Below are positions 35,937 to 46,558 of a stretch of 64,000 nt of DNA, in pieces (the first letter of the stretch is position 1; each line of letters begins with the position of its first letter). Both the position numbers and the translations under genes were made by a program. The notes under the pieces are model-generated. The model made no database searches. It saw only the letters and a program-made list of their open reading frames with translations, and was not told where the DNA came from. The stretch lies in the NCBI GenBank assembly GCA_025450315.1, contig JANWHQ010000064.1, forward strand, positions 1 through 64,000. The letters are read 5' to 3'. The stretch comes from Caulobacteraceae bacterium. Its GTDB lineage: Bacteria; Pseudomonadota; Alphaproteobacteria; Caulobacterales; Caulobacteraceae.

Positions 35937-36656
35937 TCAGCGCGGCAGGCGCAGCAGGCCCATCAGCCGCGCGCGGGTTTCGCCGTCGGCGATCCCATGC
36001 ACCGCCGAGGGCCGCCAGTGCCGCTGGAAGGCGGCGACCACCTTGGCCAGCCGCTCGTCGTAGTCGCCGGTGCGCTCCACCTCGTAGCCGAGGCGGACCA
36101 GGCCGCTCTGCAGCACCAGCACGCCGGGGCCCACGTCGCCCACCTGCAGGGGCGCGCCCGGCGCCGGCTTGGGCTCGATCCACAGGCCGTGGCCGGCCTT
36201 CGCCAGCCGCTTCCAGGGGAACAGCTCGCCCGGATCCTCCTTGCGCTCGGGCGCGATGTCGGAGTGGGCGACGATGCGGTCGTCGGGGATGGTCCATCGG
36301 GTGCGGATGTCGGCGACCAGCTCCAGCACCCGGTCGATCTGGGCCTTGGGGAAGGCGCGATAGCCGAACTCGTGCCCGGGATTGACGATCTCCACGCCGA
36401 TGGAGACGGCGTTGCAGTCGCGCTCGCCCTGCCAGAACGAAACCCCCGCGTGCCAGGCCCGGCGCGCCTCGGGGACCAGCCGGAAGACGCGGCCGTCCTC
36501 CTCGACCAGATAGTGGGCGGAGACCCTGGCCTCGGCGTCGCGAAGGCGGGCGAGCGCCTCTTCGCCCGTGCGCATGCCGGTGTAGTGCAGCACCAGCATG
36601 TCGGGCGGACTGCGGCGGGCGTCGAAATTGGGCGAAGGCGCCTCGATCAGCTCCAT
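35937..36656 (-). CDS. N-acetylmuramoyl-L-alanine amidase (AmiD/AmpD-like) with peptidoglycan-binding domain
   Basis: 239 aa. Amidase_2 domain at about 15-155: zinc ligand region MLVLHYTG, AWHAGVSFWQG, GVEIVNPGHE with the catalytic Glu, and AHSDIAPERKEDPGELF with the last His. A C-terminal PG_binding_1-like repeat (about 170-235: GPGVLVLQSGLVRLGY, VAAFQRHWRP) follows. No signal peptide is evident, so it acts in the cytoplasm (AmpD-like recycling) unless exported another way. It lies downstream of a small membrane protein gene. Confidence 0.92.
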   Translation of the reverse strand: MELIEAPSPNFDARRSPPDMLVLHYTGMRTGEEALARLRDAEARVSAHYLVEEDGRVFRLVPEARRAWHAGVSFWQGERDCNAVSIGVEIVNPGHEFGYRAFPKAQIDRVLELVADIRTRWTIPDDRIVAHSDIAPERKEDPGELFPWKRLAKAGHGLWIEPKPAPGAPLQVGDVGPGVLVLQSGLVRLGYEVERTGDYDERLAKVVAAFQRHWRPSAVHGIADGETRARLMGLLRLPR

Positions 36657-36690
36657 GGGGCCGATCTAGCCATATTCGCCGGTCTTGGCT

Positions 36691-37002
36691 CTAGCGGCGC
36701 TGGTCCCAGCCGTAGGCGACCCAGGAGTGGCCGCCCACATGCCGCGCCTCGATGACCCCGGGCTCGGGCCGGCGCAGGTTCTTGCGGGCGCGGTAGGCGA
36801 AGCCGCCGAGGCTCAGCAGCGCCAGGCCCAGCATGCCCACCACCACCACCGTGGCGGCGAAGAACACCGCCAGCACGGCGGCGAGACCCACCGCGGCCGC
36901 CGTCGCCAGCGCCCCGCCGATCCAGGCCAGCGGACCCACGCCAAGGCGGCGCATCCCTCCGGCCTTGGGCTGCCGGTCGCCGGAAGCGGCGATGGGCTCC
37001 AT
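36691..37002 (-). CDS. Small two-span membrane protein
   Basis: 103 aa. Two adjacent hydrophobic segments (about 25-48 and 50-68, VFFAATVVVVGMLGLALLSLGGFAY) lie between a polar N-terminus and a basic C-terminal tail ending HSWVAYGWDQRR. No known domain. It lies 34 bp upstream of the amidase gene and 77 bp after the TerB/J-domain gene on the same strand. Confidence 0.65.
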   Translation of the reverse strand: MEPIAASGDRQPKAGGMRRLGVGPLAWIGGALATAAAVGLAAVLAVFFAATVVVVGMLGLALLSLGGFAYRARKNLRRPEPGVIEARHVGGHSWVAYGWDQRR

Positions 37003-37079
37003 CGTGGTCTCCAGACCTCGCGTCTCTCAGTATGTCGGCGCAGGGGGCATTGGCGTCAACGGCCCGCCACCGCAAAAGT

Positions 37080-37766
37080 TCACGCCGGCTCCGCCGCCGT
37101 CCAAGCGTTGCGCTCGCGCATCACCTGATCGTGCGCGGCATTGACGGCCGCAGCCCGGGCCCCGGCGTCCGGTTCGGACATCCCGCGCGCCAGGGCGCGA
37201 TCGGGGTGGACCTGCAGCAGCGCCGCCTTCCAGGCGAGCTGGAGCTCGGCGTCGGAGACGTCGGGCTTCACGCCCAGCACCACATAGGGGTCGTCGGCCG
37301 GCGCGCCGATCTGCTCGGCCAGGATCCGCCGCCAGGTCAGGGGCGACATGCCGAACAGCTCGGCCACCCGCTCCAGGAAGCGCTGCTCCTCGATGGTCAC
37401 CACCCCGTCGGCCTTGGCGACGTGGAACAGGCCTTCCAGCACCTCCTCCAAAACCCCCGGGCAGGCGCGATAGCGCCGGGCGATCTGGCGGGCGTAGCTC
37501 TCGAAGCCGCGGGTGGTCTGCCGCGCCAGGTCGTAGAGCCGCCGCACGTCGCGCGCCGCGGCGGGGCCGGCCATGAACACCTCGGAAAAGGCGACGAACT
37601 CGGTCGGCTCGGCCTGGCCGTCGGCCTTGGCCAGCTTGGCGCCCAGGGCGGTCACCGCCGCCGAGAATCCAGGATCCTCGCCCGGCAGCCCGTCGGGGCA
37701 GTCGGTGCAACCGGCCCGAGCCGGCCGCCGCGCGGCGAGGCTTGTTATGGTGCGCCAGAACTTCAT
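37080..37766 (-). CDS. TerB-like plus J-domain protein (DjlA type)
   Basis: 228 aa. A TerB-like helical domain (about 30-145) contains FSAAVTALGAKLAKADGQAEPTEF and LFHVAKADGVVTIEEQRFL. A C-terminal J-domain (about 160-228) starts PYVVLGVKPDVSDAELQLAW and has the HPD motif in VHPDRALA. This architecture is that of DjlA co-chaperones that stimulate DnaK, but the usual N-terminal membrane span is missing. ATG 37766 is preferred to a TTG 12 nt upstream. It is divergent from the 5-oxoprolinase gene with only 34 bp between starts. Confidence 0.85.
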   Translation of the reverse strand: MKFWRTITSLAARRPARAGCTDCPDGLPGEDPGFSAAVTALGAKLAKADGQAEPTEFVAFSEVFMAGPAAARDVRRLYDLARQTTRGFESYARQIARRYRACPGVLEEVLEGLFHVAKADGVVTIEEQRFLERVAELFGMSPLTWRRILAEQIGAPADDPYVVLGVKPDVSDAELQLAWKAALLQVHPDRALARGMSEPDAGARAAAVNAAHDQVMRERNAWTAAEPA

Positions 37767-37800
37767 GGGAGTATTCAAAGTCTAGGCTCGCGGCGCGGTG

Positions 37801-41478
<3,678 letters not shown>

Positions 41479-41494
41479 CCCGAAAGGACCCCAC

Positions 41495-42070
41495 ATGGGC
41501 TTTGCCGCCTTGCTCTCTTCCCTGGCCCTCCTGGCCTCGGGCCCGTCGCAGCTGACGCTCGCCCAGGCCGACGCGCCCCCCGCCCAGGGACCGGTCTCCA
41601 CCACCACCGGCGCCACCAAGGACGCCCAGGCCGACGCCGACGCGGTGTTCAACGGCGAGGACCCCTTCCCGTCCGGCGCCCCAACCGACGACTACGGCTT
41701 CATGGGCTGGTGCTACGGCGCCCTGGCCGGCCATCTGGCGCTCTACGACAAGGTGCTGCCGCAGGTGCGCCGCATCGAGGGGGAGTTCCCCGACGCCGGC
41801 ACGCCGCTGGACAAGGTGATGGACGGCTATCGCGTGCAGCACCTGCGCGGCGAGAAGATCCTGGCCAGCTACGAGCGGGCGCTCGACGTCCTGGAGGGCA
41901 CCGGCAAGACCGGCGGGGTCGACCGGGCCGCCGCCGTGGCCAAGGGCCGCGAAGCCTGGACGGGCGCCGACACCGCCGAGCCGCGCCAGCTGGCCCAGAC
42001 CTGGATGTCCTGGGCCCTGCCCGACCGCTGCCAGGCCACGGCGGCGCGGCTGGCGCCGAGCGGCGGCTGA
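41495..42070 (+). CDS. Hypothetical secreted protein
   Basis: 191 aa. N-terminal signal peptide (ALLSSLALLASGPSQLTLAQA). The mature part is acidic and helical, with DDYGFMGWCYGALAGHLALYDKVLPQV, and one more Cys near the end (PDRCQA) that could pair with the first. No characterised domain; it resembles conserved Caulobacterales proteins of unknown role. The AAAGGA ribosome site supports ATG 41495. It follows the oxoprolinase by 16 bp. Confidence 0.75.
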   Translation: MGFAALLSSLALLASGPSQLTLAQADAPPAQGPVSTTTGATKDAQADADAVFNGEDPFPSGAPTDDYGFMGWCYGALAGHLALYDKVLPQVRRIEGEFPDAGTPLDKVMDGYRVQHLRGEKILASYERALDVLEGTGKTGGVDRAAAVAKGREAWTGADTAEPRQLAQTWMSWALPDRCQATAARLAPSGG

Positions 42071-42120
42071 TCCGGCCCGCCGGACGACAGCCTCTCGTCC
42101 GCCCTTGCGGCCGGTGAGGG

Positions 42121-43080
42121 CTAAGCGGCCGCAGGCCGGCGGTCGGCGGCCCAGACCTTCACGGTGAGGCCGCCCGGCGCGCTGGCCGGCAAGGTGGTGA
42201 CCTTCGGGCGGCGGAGGCCGGCGGCCGCGAGCCAGCGGGCCATCTCCTCGTCGGGAAAGCCGAGACGGCGGTGCTGATGGGCCTCGCGCAGATACTCCAG
42301 CCCGTGCGGCGCGAAATCGATGACCAGCAGCCGCCCGCCGGACGAGACCAGCCGGGCCGCCTCGGCCACCGCCGCGGCGGGATCGGACAGGTAGTGCAGC
42401 ACCTGGTGCATCACCACCAGGTCCGCCGAGCGGTCGGGCAGGCCCGTCGCGAACACGTCCCCATGCCTCAGCTCGCAATGCTGCAGCCCCGCCTCGGCCA
42501 CCCGCATACGGGCGATGTTCAGCATCTGGTGCGACAGGTCCAGGCCGAGCGCGAACCGGGCCCGCCCGGCCAGCAGGGTCAGCATCCGTCCCGCGCCGGC
42601 GCCCAGATCGACCAGGCAATTGATCGGACCTTCCGGCGTCGCGGCCAGGATGGCGGCCTCCACATCGGCCTCCGACACATGCAACGAGCGGAGCTGATCC
42701 CACAGTGGCGCGTTGCGCTCGAAGTAGGCTTGAGCCTTGGCGCCGCGTTCTGCCCGAACCGCCGCCAATTGGTCGCGATCTCGCGCCAAGGATGCGTCAT
42801 GCTCATCGACGATCGACAGAACACGGTCGAGTATCGCCCGGCGGCCGGGATCGGCGGTGAGTCGATAGAAGGCCCAGCCGCCGTCGGGAAACCGCTCGAC
42901 CAGGCCGCTGGCGGTGAGAAGGCGCAGATGACGGGAGACGCGCGGCTGGCTTTGGTCCATGATCTGGCACAGTTCCATGACCGCCAGTTCCTCACGGGCC
43001 AGGAGCGCGACGATCCGCAGCCGCGAGGGCTCCCCGGCGGCGCGCAGGACTTCGACCCCCTCCTTCAGCCCCATCGACAT
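42121..43080 (-). CDS. ArsR-family regulator fused to SAM methyltransferase
   Basis: 319 aa. N-terminal ArsR winged helix (about 8-85): AGEPSRLRIVALL, QSQPRVSRHLRLLTASGLV, then wing GGWAFYRL. C-terminal class I methyltransferase fold (about 140-300) with motif I LVDLGAGAGRMLTLL, ALGLDLSHQML and VLHYLSDP. Fused ArsR-methyltransferases of this type occur near methionine-cycle genes in alphaproteobacteria and may sense SAM or SAH; no such gene is in the window. The start (43080, or 43074) lies in or beside a 28-bp palindrome, so autoregulation is likely. Confidence 0.88.
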   Translation of the reverse strand: MSMGLKEGVEVLRAAGEPSRLRIVALLAREELAVMELCQIMDQSQPRVSRHLRLLTASGLVERFPDGGWAFYRLTADPGRRAILDRVLSIVDEHDASLARDRDQLAAVRAERGAKAQAYFERNAPLWDQLRSLHVSEADVEAAILAATPEGPINCLVDLGAGAGRMLTLLAGRARFALGLDLSHQMLNIARMRVAEAGLQHCELRHGDVFATGLPDRSADLVVMHQVLHYLSDPAAAVAEAARLVSSGGRLLVIDFAPHGLEYLREAHQHRRLGFPDEEMARWLAAAGLRRPKVTTLPASAPGGLTVKVWAADRRPAAA

Positions 43081-43104
43081 AAAGATATACGGATATCTTT
43101 ATGT
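43077..43104. promoter_or_regulatory. 28-bp palindrome at the ArsR-methyltransferase start
   Basis: Perfect 12-bp arms ACATAAAGATAT and ATATCTTTATGT around a 4-bp centre. AT-rich in a GC-rich context. Form and position are typical of ArsR-family operators, and SAH-responsive ArsR regulators use similar AAAGATAT-type sites. It overlaps the regulator's ATG and lies 21 bp before the mlaA-like start, so it may control both. Confidence 0.8.
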
Positions 43105-43124
43105 AACAGTGTCAAGCTGAGCGC

Positions 43125-43961
43125 ATGAGCGGGTCGATTCGCCTCCCCCGTCGCGTGCTCGGACTGCTGGGCCTGGCCCTGGCGCCGCTGGCGTTCGCCC
43201 CTCCCGCCCTGGCCGCCCCGCCGCCCGTGGACAAGTCCCAGCTGGAGGCCGGCCCCATGGAGGACCCGCTGGAGCCGGTCAACCGGCGGCTGTTCCACGT
43301 CGACCAATGGATCAACACCGTCCTGGCCGGCCGGGGACGGATCATCTTCACCGCCCGGTGGATCCCGGCCCCGGTGCGCGAAGGCCTTTACAACGCCTTC
43401 GACAATCTCGACGAGCCGGACACCGCGGCCAACGACATTCTGCAGGCCAAGCCGAAGCGAGGCGCCAGCTCGGTCGCCCGCTTCGCGGTGAACTCCACCG
43501 TCGGGGTGCTGGGCGTGTTCGACGTGGCCAGCAGGCTCGGGCTGAAGCGCACCCGCGAGGACTTCGGCCAGACCCTGGCCATGTGGGGCATCACCGCGGG
43601 CCCCTATGTCTACATCCCGATCACCGGCCCCACGACCGCGCGCGACGGCGCCGCGGGCTTCGTCGACAACCTGCTGCTGCCCGGCCACTGGTTCCCGATG
43701 ACGGCCTGGGAGCGCCGCGGCCTGCACGTGGTGGCCCTGGTGGTCCAGCCCTCGACCATCGGCATCCGCCAGGTCGCCCGCGGCGCGGCCGAGGCCGGCG
43801 ACACCAAGGACGAGTACGCCACCTTGCGCCAGCTCTATTACGACCAGCGCGCCGACCAGATCGCCGACCGGCCGAACCTGGCCGACAACCCGGTGGCGGC
43901 CTTCCCCGAGAACAGGAAGAAGAAGCCCAAGGCGCCGCCGCCCGCCGCGCCGCCGTCCTGA
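43125..43961 (+). CDS. mlaA: MlaA/VacJ-family outer membrane lipid asymmetry protein
   Basis: 278 aa. Family segments: MEDPLEPVNRRLFHVDQWI, WIPAPVREGLYNAFDNLDEPDTAANDILQ, FAVNSTVGVLGVFDVASRLGL and FGQTLAMWGITAGPYVYIPITGP. MlaA removes phospholipids from the outer leaflet of the outer membrane. The signal peptide ends APPALA-APPP with no lipobox Cys, so this copy appears not to be a lipoprotein, unlike E. coli MlaA. The C-terminal tail is Lys/Pro-rich. It converges with mobA with 1 bp between the stops. Confidence 0.9.
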   Translation: MSGSIRLPRRVLGLLGLALAPLAFAPPALAAPPPVDKSQLEAGPMEDPLEPVNRRLFHVDQWINTVLAGRGRIIFTARWIPAPVREGLYNAFDNLDEPDTAANDILQAKPKRGASSVARFAVNSTVGVLGVFDVASRLGLKRTREDFGQTLAMWGITAGPYVYIPITGPTTARDGAAGFVDNLLLPGHWFPMTAWERRGLHVVALVVQPSTIGIRQVARGAAEAGDTKDEYATLRQLYYDQRADQIADRPNLADNPVAAFPENRKKKPKAPPPAAPPS

Positions 43962-43962
43962 C

Positions 43963-44595
43963 TCAGGGCGCGGGGCGCATCCCGGCCAGACGGCGCGCGG
44001 CGATCTCGAGGTCCTCGCGGGTGTTGACGTTGGCGAAGGCGTCCGGAGGTTCGAACGCCACCTGGACCGCGCCCAGCCCCTCCAGGGCGCGCCAGGTCGG
44101 CGGATGGGCGCCGTCCTTCAGCGCCTCGGCCAGCGACGGCAGGGCGCCCACCGGCCAGACCGCGCAGAGCGGCTGGCGGCCCTCGGAGGTCACCGCCATC
44201 GCCGCCCCCGCCCCGGCGGCCTCGATCAGCCGATCGAACAGGTCGTGGGGCAACAGCGGCGCGTCGCACGGGCTGACGGCCAGGAGGGCCGCCCCCCGCG
44301 CCTTGGCCCAGGCCAGCCCCGCCTTGACCCCCGCCAGCGGCCCGTCCGGATCGCCCGGGGCGTCGTGCAGCACCTGAAGTCCCTCCGCCCGGGCCAGGGC
44401 CTCGGTCTCGGTCCCCGGCCGGGCGTTGACCGCCACCTCGCCGCAGGAGCGCCGCAGCCGGCGCACCGCCCAGAGCAGCAGCGGCCGGCCCTGCAGCAGC
44501 GCCACGGCCTTCTCGCCGCCAAAGCGCGTCGAGCGCCCGCCGGCCACCACCATGCCGACGGCGGTGCCGGATGCGGGGGATGCGGAGGCGCTCAT
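43963..44595 (-). CDS. mobA: Molybdenum cofactor guanylyltransferase MobA
   Basis: Transfers GMP to molybdenum cofactor to make the bis-MGD form used by formate dehydrogenases; 210 aa. Visible are GMVVAGGRSTRFGGEKA (nucleotide-binding, Gly-rich), LLAVSPCDAPLLP, and PPDAFANVNTREDL at the C-terminus. ATG 44595 is chosen; it is divergent from moeA by 61 bp. Confidence 0.93.
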   Translation of the reverse strand: MSASASPASGTAVGMVVAGGRSTRFGGEKAVALLQGRPLLLWAVRRLRRSCGEVAVNARPGTETEALARAEGLQVLHDAPGDPDGPLAGVKAGLAWAKARGAALLAVSPCDAPLLPHDLFDRLIEAAGAGAAMAVTSEGRQPLCAVWPVGALPSLAEALKDGAHPPTWRALEGLGAVQVAFEPPDAFANVNTREDLEIAARRLAGMRPAP

Positions 44596-44656
44596 GGGCC
44601 GATGATAGAGGCCTCGGCCCTGGCCGTCTTCCCGCCCAGCGCTTAAACAGGGCGCC

Positions 44657-45919
44657 ATGTCGGCCGCGCCCTCCAAGCCCCGTTTCGAGCACCCGGATTC
44701 AGGCCTGATCTCGGTGGAGGAGGCGCGCGCGCGCATCCTGTCGGCCCTGCGGCCGCTGGAGGTCGAGACCGTCCCCATCGCCCAGGCGCACGGCCGCGTC
44801 GCCGGCGCCGACCTCGAGGCGCGGCTGAACCATCCCCCCGATGCGGTCTCGGCCATGGACGGCTACGCCTTGAGGGCCGAGGACGCCCGGACGATGCCGG
44901 CGCGGCTGAGGAAGATCGGGGTCTCGCGCGCCGGCGAGCGCTTCAAGGGCCGGCTGACGCCGGGCGCCTGCATCCGCATCTTCACCGGCGCGGTGGTGCC
45001 GGAGGGCGCCGACACCATCGCCCTGCAGGAAGACTCCGAGGAGAGCGGCGAGGAGGTGGTGATCGCCGAGGTTCCGCCCAGGGGCCGCTTCATCCGCAAG
45101 GCGGGCATGGATTTCAGCGTCGGCCAGCTGCTGGTCCCGGCGGGCCGGGCGATCGGCGCCCGCGACCTGGGGCTGCTGGCCTCCGCGGGCCATGGCGAGG
45201 TTCCCGTGCGCCGCCGCCCGCGCGTGGCCATCCTGTCGACCGGCGACGAGCTGGTGGCGCCGGGCTCCGTTCCGGGGCCCGACCAGATCGTCGGCTCCAA
45301 CGGCATCGCCCTGGCCGCGGCGGTGCGAAGCTGGGGCGCCGAGGCGGTCGAGATCGGCATCGCCTCGGACGAGACCCGGGCCATCGCCGAGGCCGCCGAC
45401 CGGGCCAGGGGCGCCGACATCCTGATCACCTCGGGCGGCGCCTCGGTGGGCGACCACGACCTGGTGCAGGCCGGCATCGCCGAGCGCGGCTTCCAGCCGG
45501 ACTTCTGGCGCATCGCCATGCGGCCGGGAAAGCCGCTGATGTTCGGCCGGATCGGCGAACTGCCGGTGCTGGGCGTGCCGGGCAACCCGGTCTCGGCCCT
45601 GGTCTGCGCCATGCTGTTCCTGAGGCCGGCGCTCCGGAAGATGCTGGGCATGGCCGAGACCCAGCCGCAGTTCGAGCGGGCGCGGCTGACCGTCGCCCTG
45701 GGCCAGAACGACAAGCGCGAGGAATATGGCCGGGGGCGGCTGGAGCGCGGGGCCGACGGGACGTTGTTGGTGACGCCCTTCCGCGCCCAGGACAGCGCCA
45801 TGCAGGCCCTGCTGGCCCACGCCGACTGCCTGATCCGCCGCGCCCCGCATGCCCCCGCCGCCGCCGAGGGCGAGGAGGTCGAGGTCATCCGGCTCGATCT
45901 GGTCGAGGGCGGGTTCTAG
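44657..45919 (+). CDS. moeA: Molybdopterin molybdotransferase MoeA (copy 1)
   Basis: Inserts metal into molybdopterin; 420 aa. Visible are SAMDGYALRAEDA, IFTGAVVPEGADTI, VAILSTGDELV, ILITSGGASVGDHD, MRPGKPLMFG and VLGVPGNPVSAL. It is a clear paralogue of the 51073-52329 gene but in a different transcription unit, opposite strand, paired with mobA. Confidence 0.95.
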   Translation: MSAAPSKPRFEHPDSGLISVEEARARILSALRPLEVETVPIAQAHGRVAGADLEARLNHPPDAVSAMDGYALRAEDARTMPARLRKIGVSRAGERFKGRLTPGACIRIFTGAVVPEGADTIALQEDSEESGEEVVIAEVPPRGRFIRKAGMDFSVGQLLVPAGRAIGARDLGLLASAGHGEVPVRRRPRVAILSTGDELVAPGSVPGPDQIVGSNGIALAAAVRSWGAEAVEIGIASDETRAIAEAADRARGADILITSGGASVGDHDLVQAGIAERGFQPDFWRIAMRPGKPLMFGRIGELPVLGVPGNPVSALVCAMLFLRPALRKMLGMAETQPQFERARLTVALGQNDKREEYGRGRLERGADGTLLVTPFRAQDSAMQALLAHADCLIRRAPHAPAAAEGEEVEVIRLDLVEGGF

Positions 45920-46020
45920 AGCGCGTTCCGAAAAGCGGGAACCGGTGTTGGGAACAGAACGCGCGTGAATGCAAAGATCTAGAGCGGCGATCTGATTCCA
46001 TCAGATCGCAACCTGCTCTA
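45920..46020. repeat. Two intergenic palindromes between moeA and mobB
   Basis: First palindrome: GCGCGTTC (45921-45928) facing GAACGCGC (45957-45964), with inner GTTCC/GGAAC pairing. Second: GCGATCTGAT (45987-45996) facing ATCAGATCGC (46000-46009) with a 3-nt loop, bracketed by TAGAGC (45980) and GCTCTA (46015-46020). The mobB stop codon lies in the last arm. The element resembles dispersed repeats of Caulobacterales and could serve as terminator for both convergent genes. Confidence 0.6.
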
Positions 46021-46545
46021 GGGCCGCAGAGGGCGCCAGGCGATCTGGTCCACAGCGACGGCAAGCCGCTCGACCAGGTCGGCGATGGCGGCGACGTCGT
46101 CCAGGCCGACGTGGGGGATCGGCGCCTCGGCCATCACCGGATCGCTGGCGATGGCCGCGATCTGCGCATCGTCCGGAAAGAGCAGCGGCTTGCCCACCGC
46201 CGACCGGTGGATCTCGATCTTCGGGTGCCCCTGGCGCTTGAAGCCCTCGACCAGCACGAGGTCGACCGGGGCCAGGTGTCCCACCAGCTCGGCCAGGTCC
46301 GGCTCGGCCGCGCCGCGATGCTCGTGCATCAGGGCCCAGCGCCGCTCGGAGGAGATCAGCACCTCATGGGCGCCGGCCTCGCGGTGGACGTAGGAATCCT
46401 TGCCCGGCTTGTCGACGTCGAAGGCATGGTGCGCGTGCTTGACGGTCGACACCGTGCGCCCACGCCGGATCAGGGCCGGGATCAGGACGGTGAGCAGGGT
46501 GGTCTTGCCCGAGCCGCTCCACCCGGACAGCCCGATCAGGCGCAC
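46018..46545 (-). CDS. mobB: Molybdopterin-guanine dinucleotide biosynthesis protein MobB
   Basis: GTP-binding accessory factor of MGD synthesis; 175 aa. P-loop GWSGSGKTTLL at residue 8, then STVKHAHHAFDVDKPGKDSY and LVLVEGFK, all family features. The start is GTG 46545, 13 bp after the stop of the FDH1 alpha gene. It is last gene of the receptor-moeA2-FDH1-mobB unit. Confidence 0.94.
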   Translation of the reverse strand: MRLIGLSGWSGSGKTTLLTVLIPALIRRGRTVSTVKHAHHAFDVDKPGKDSYVHREAGAHEVLISSERRWALMHEHRGAAEPDLAELVGHLAPVDLVLVEGFKRQGHPKIEIHRSAVGKPLLFPDDAQIAAIASDPVMAEAPIPHVGLDDVAAIADLVERLAVAVDQIAWRPLRP

Positions 46546-46558
46546 CCGCTGGGCATCC

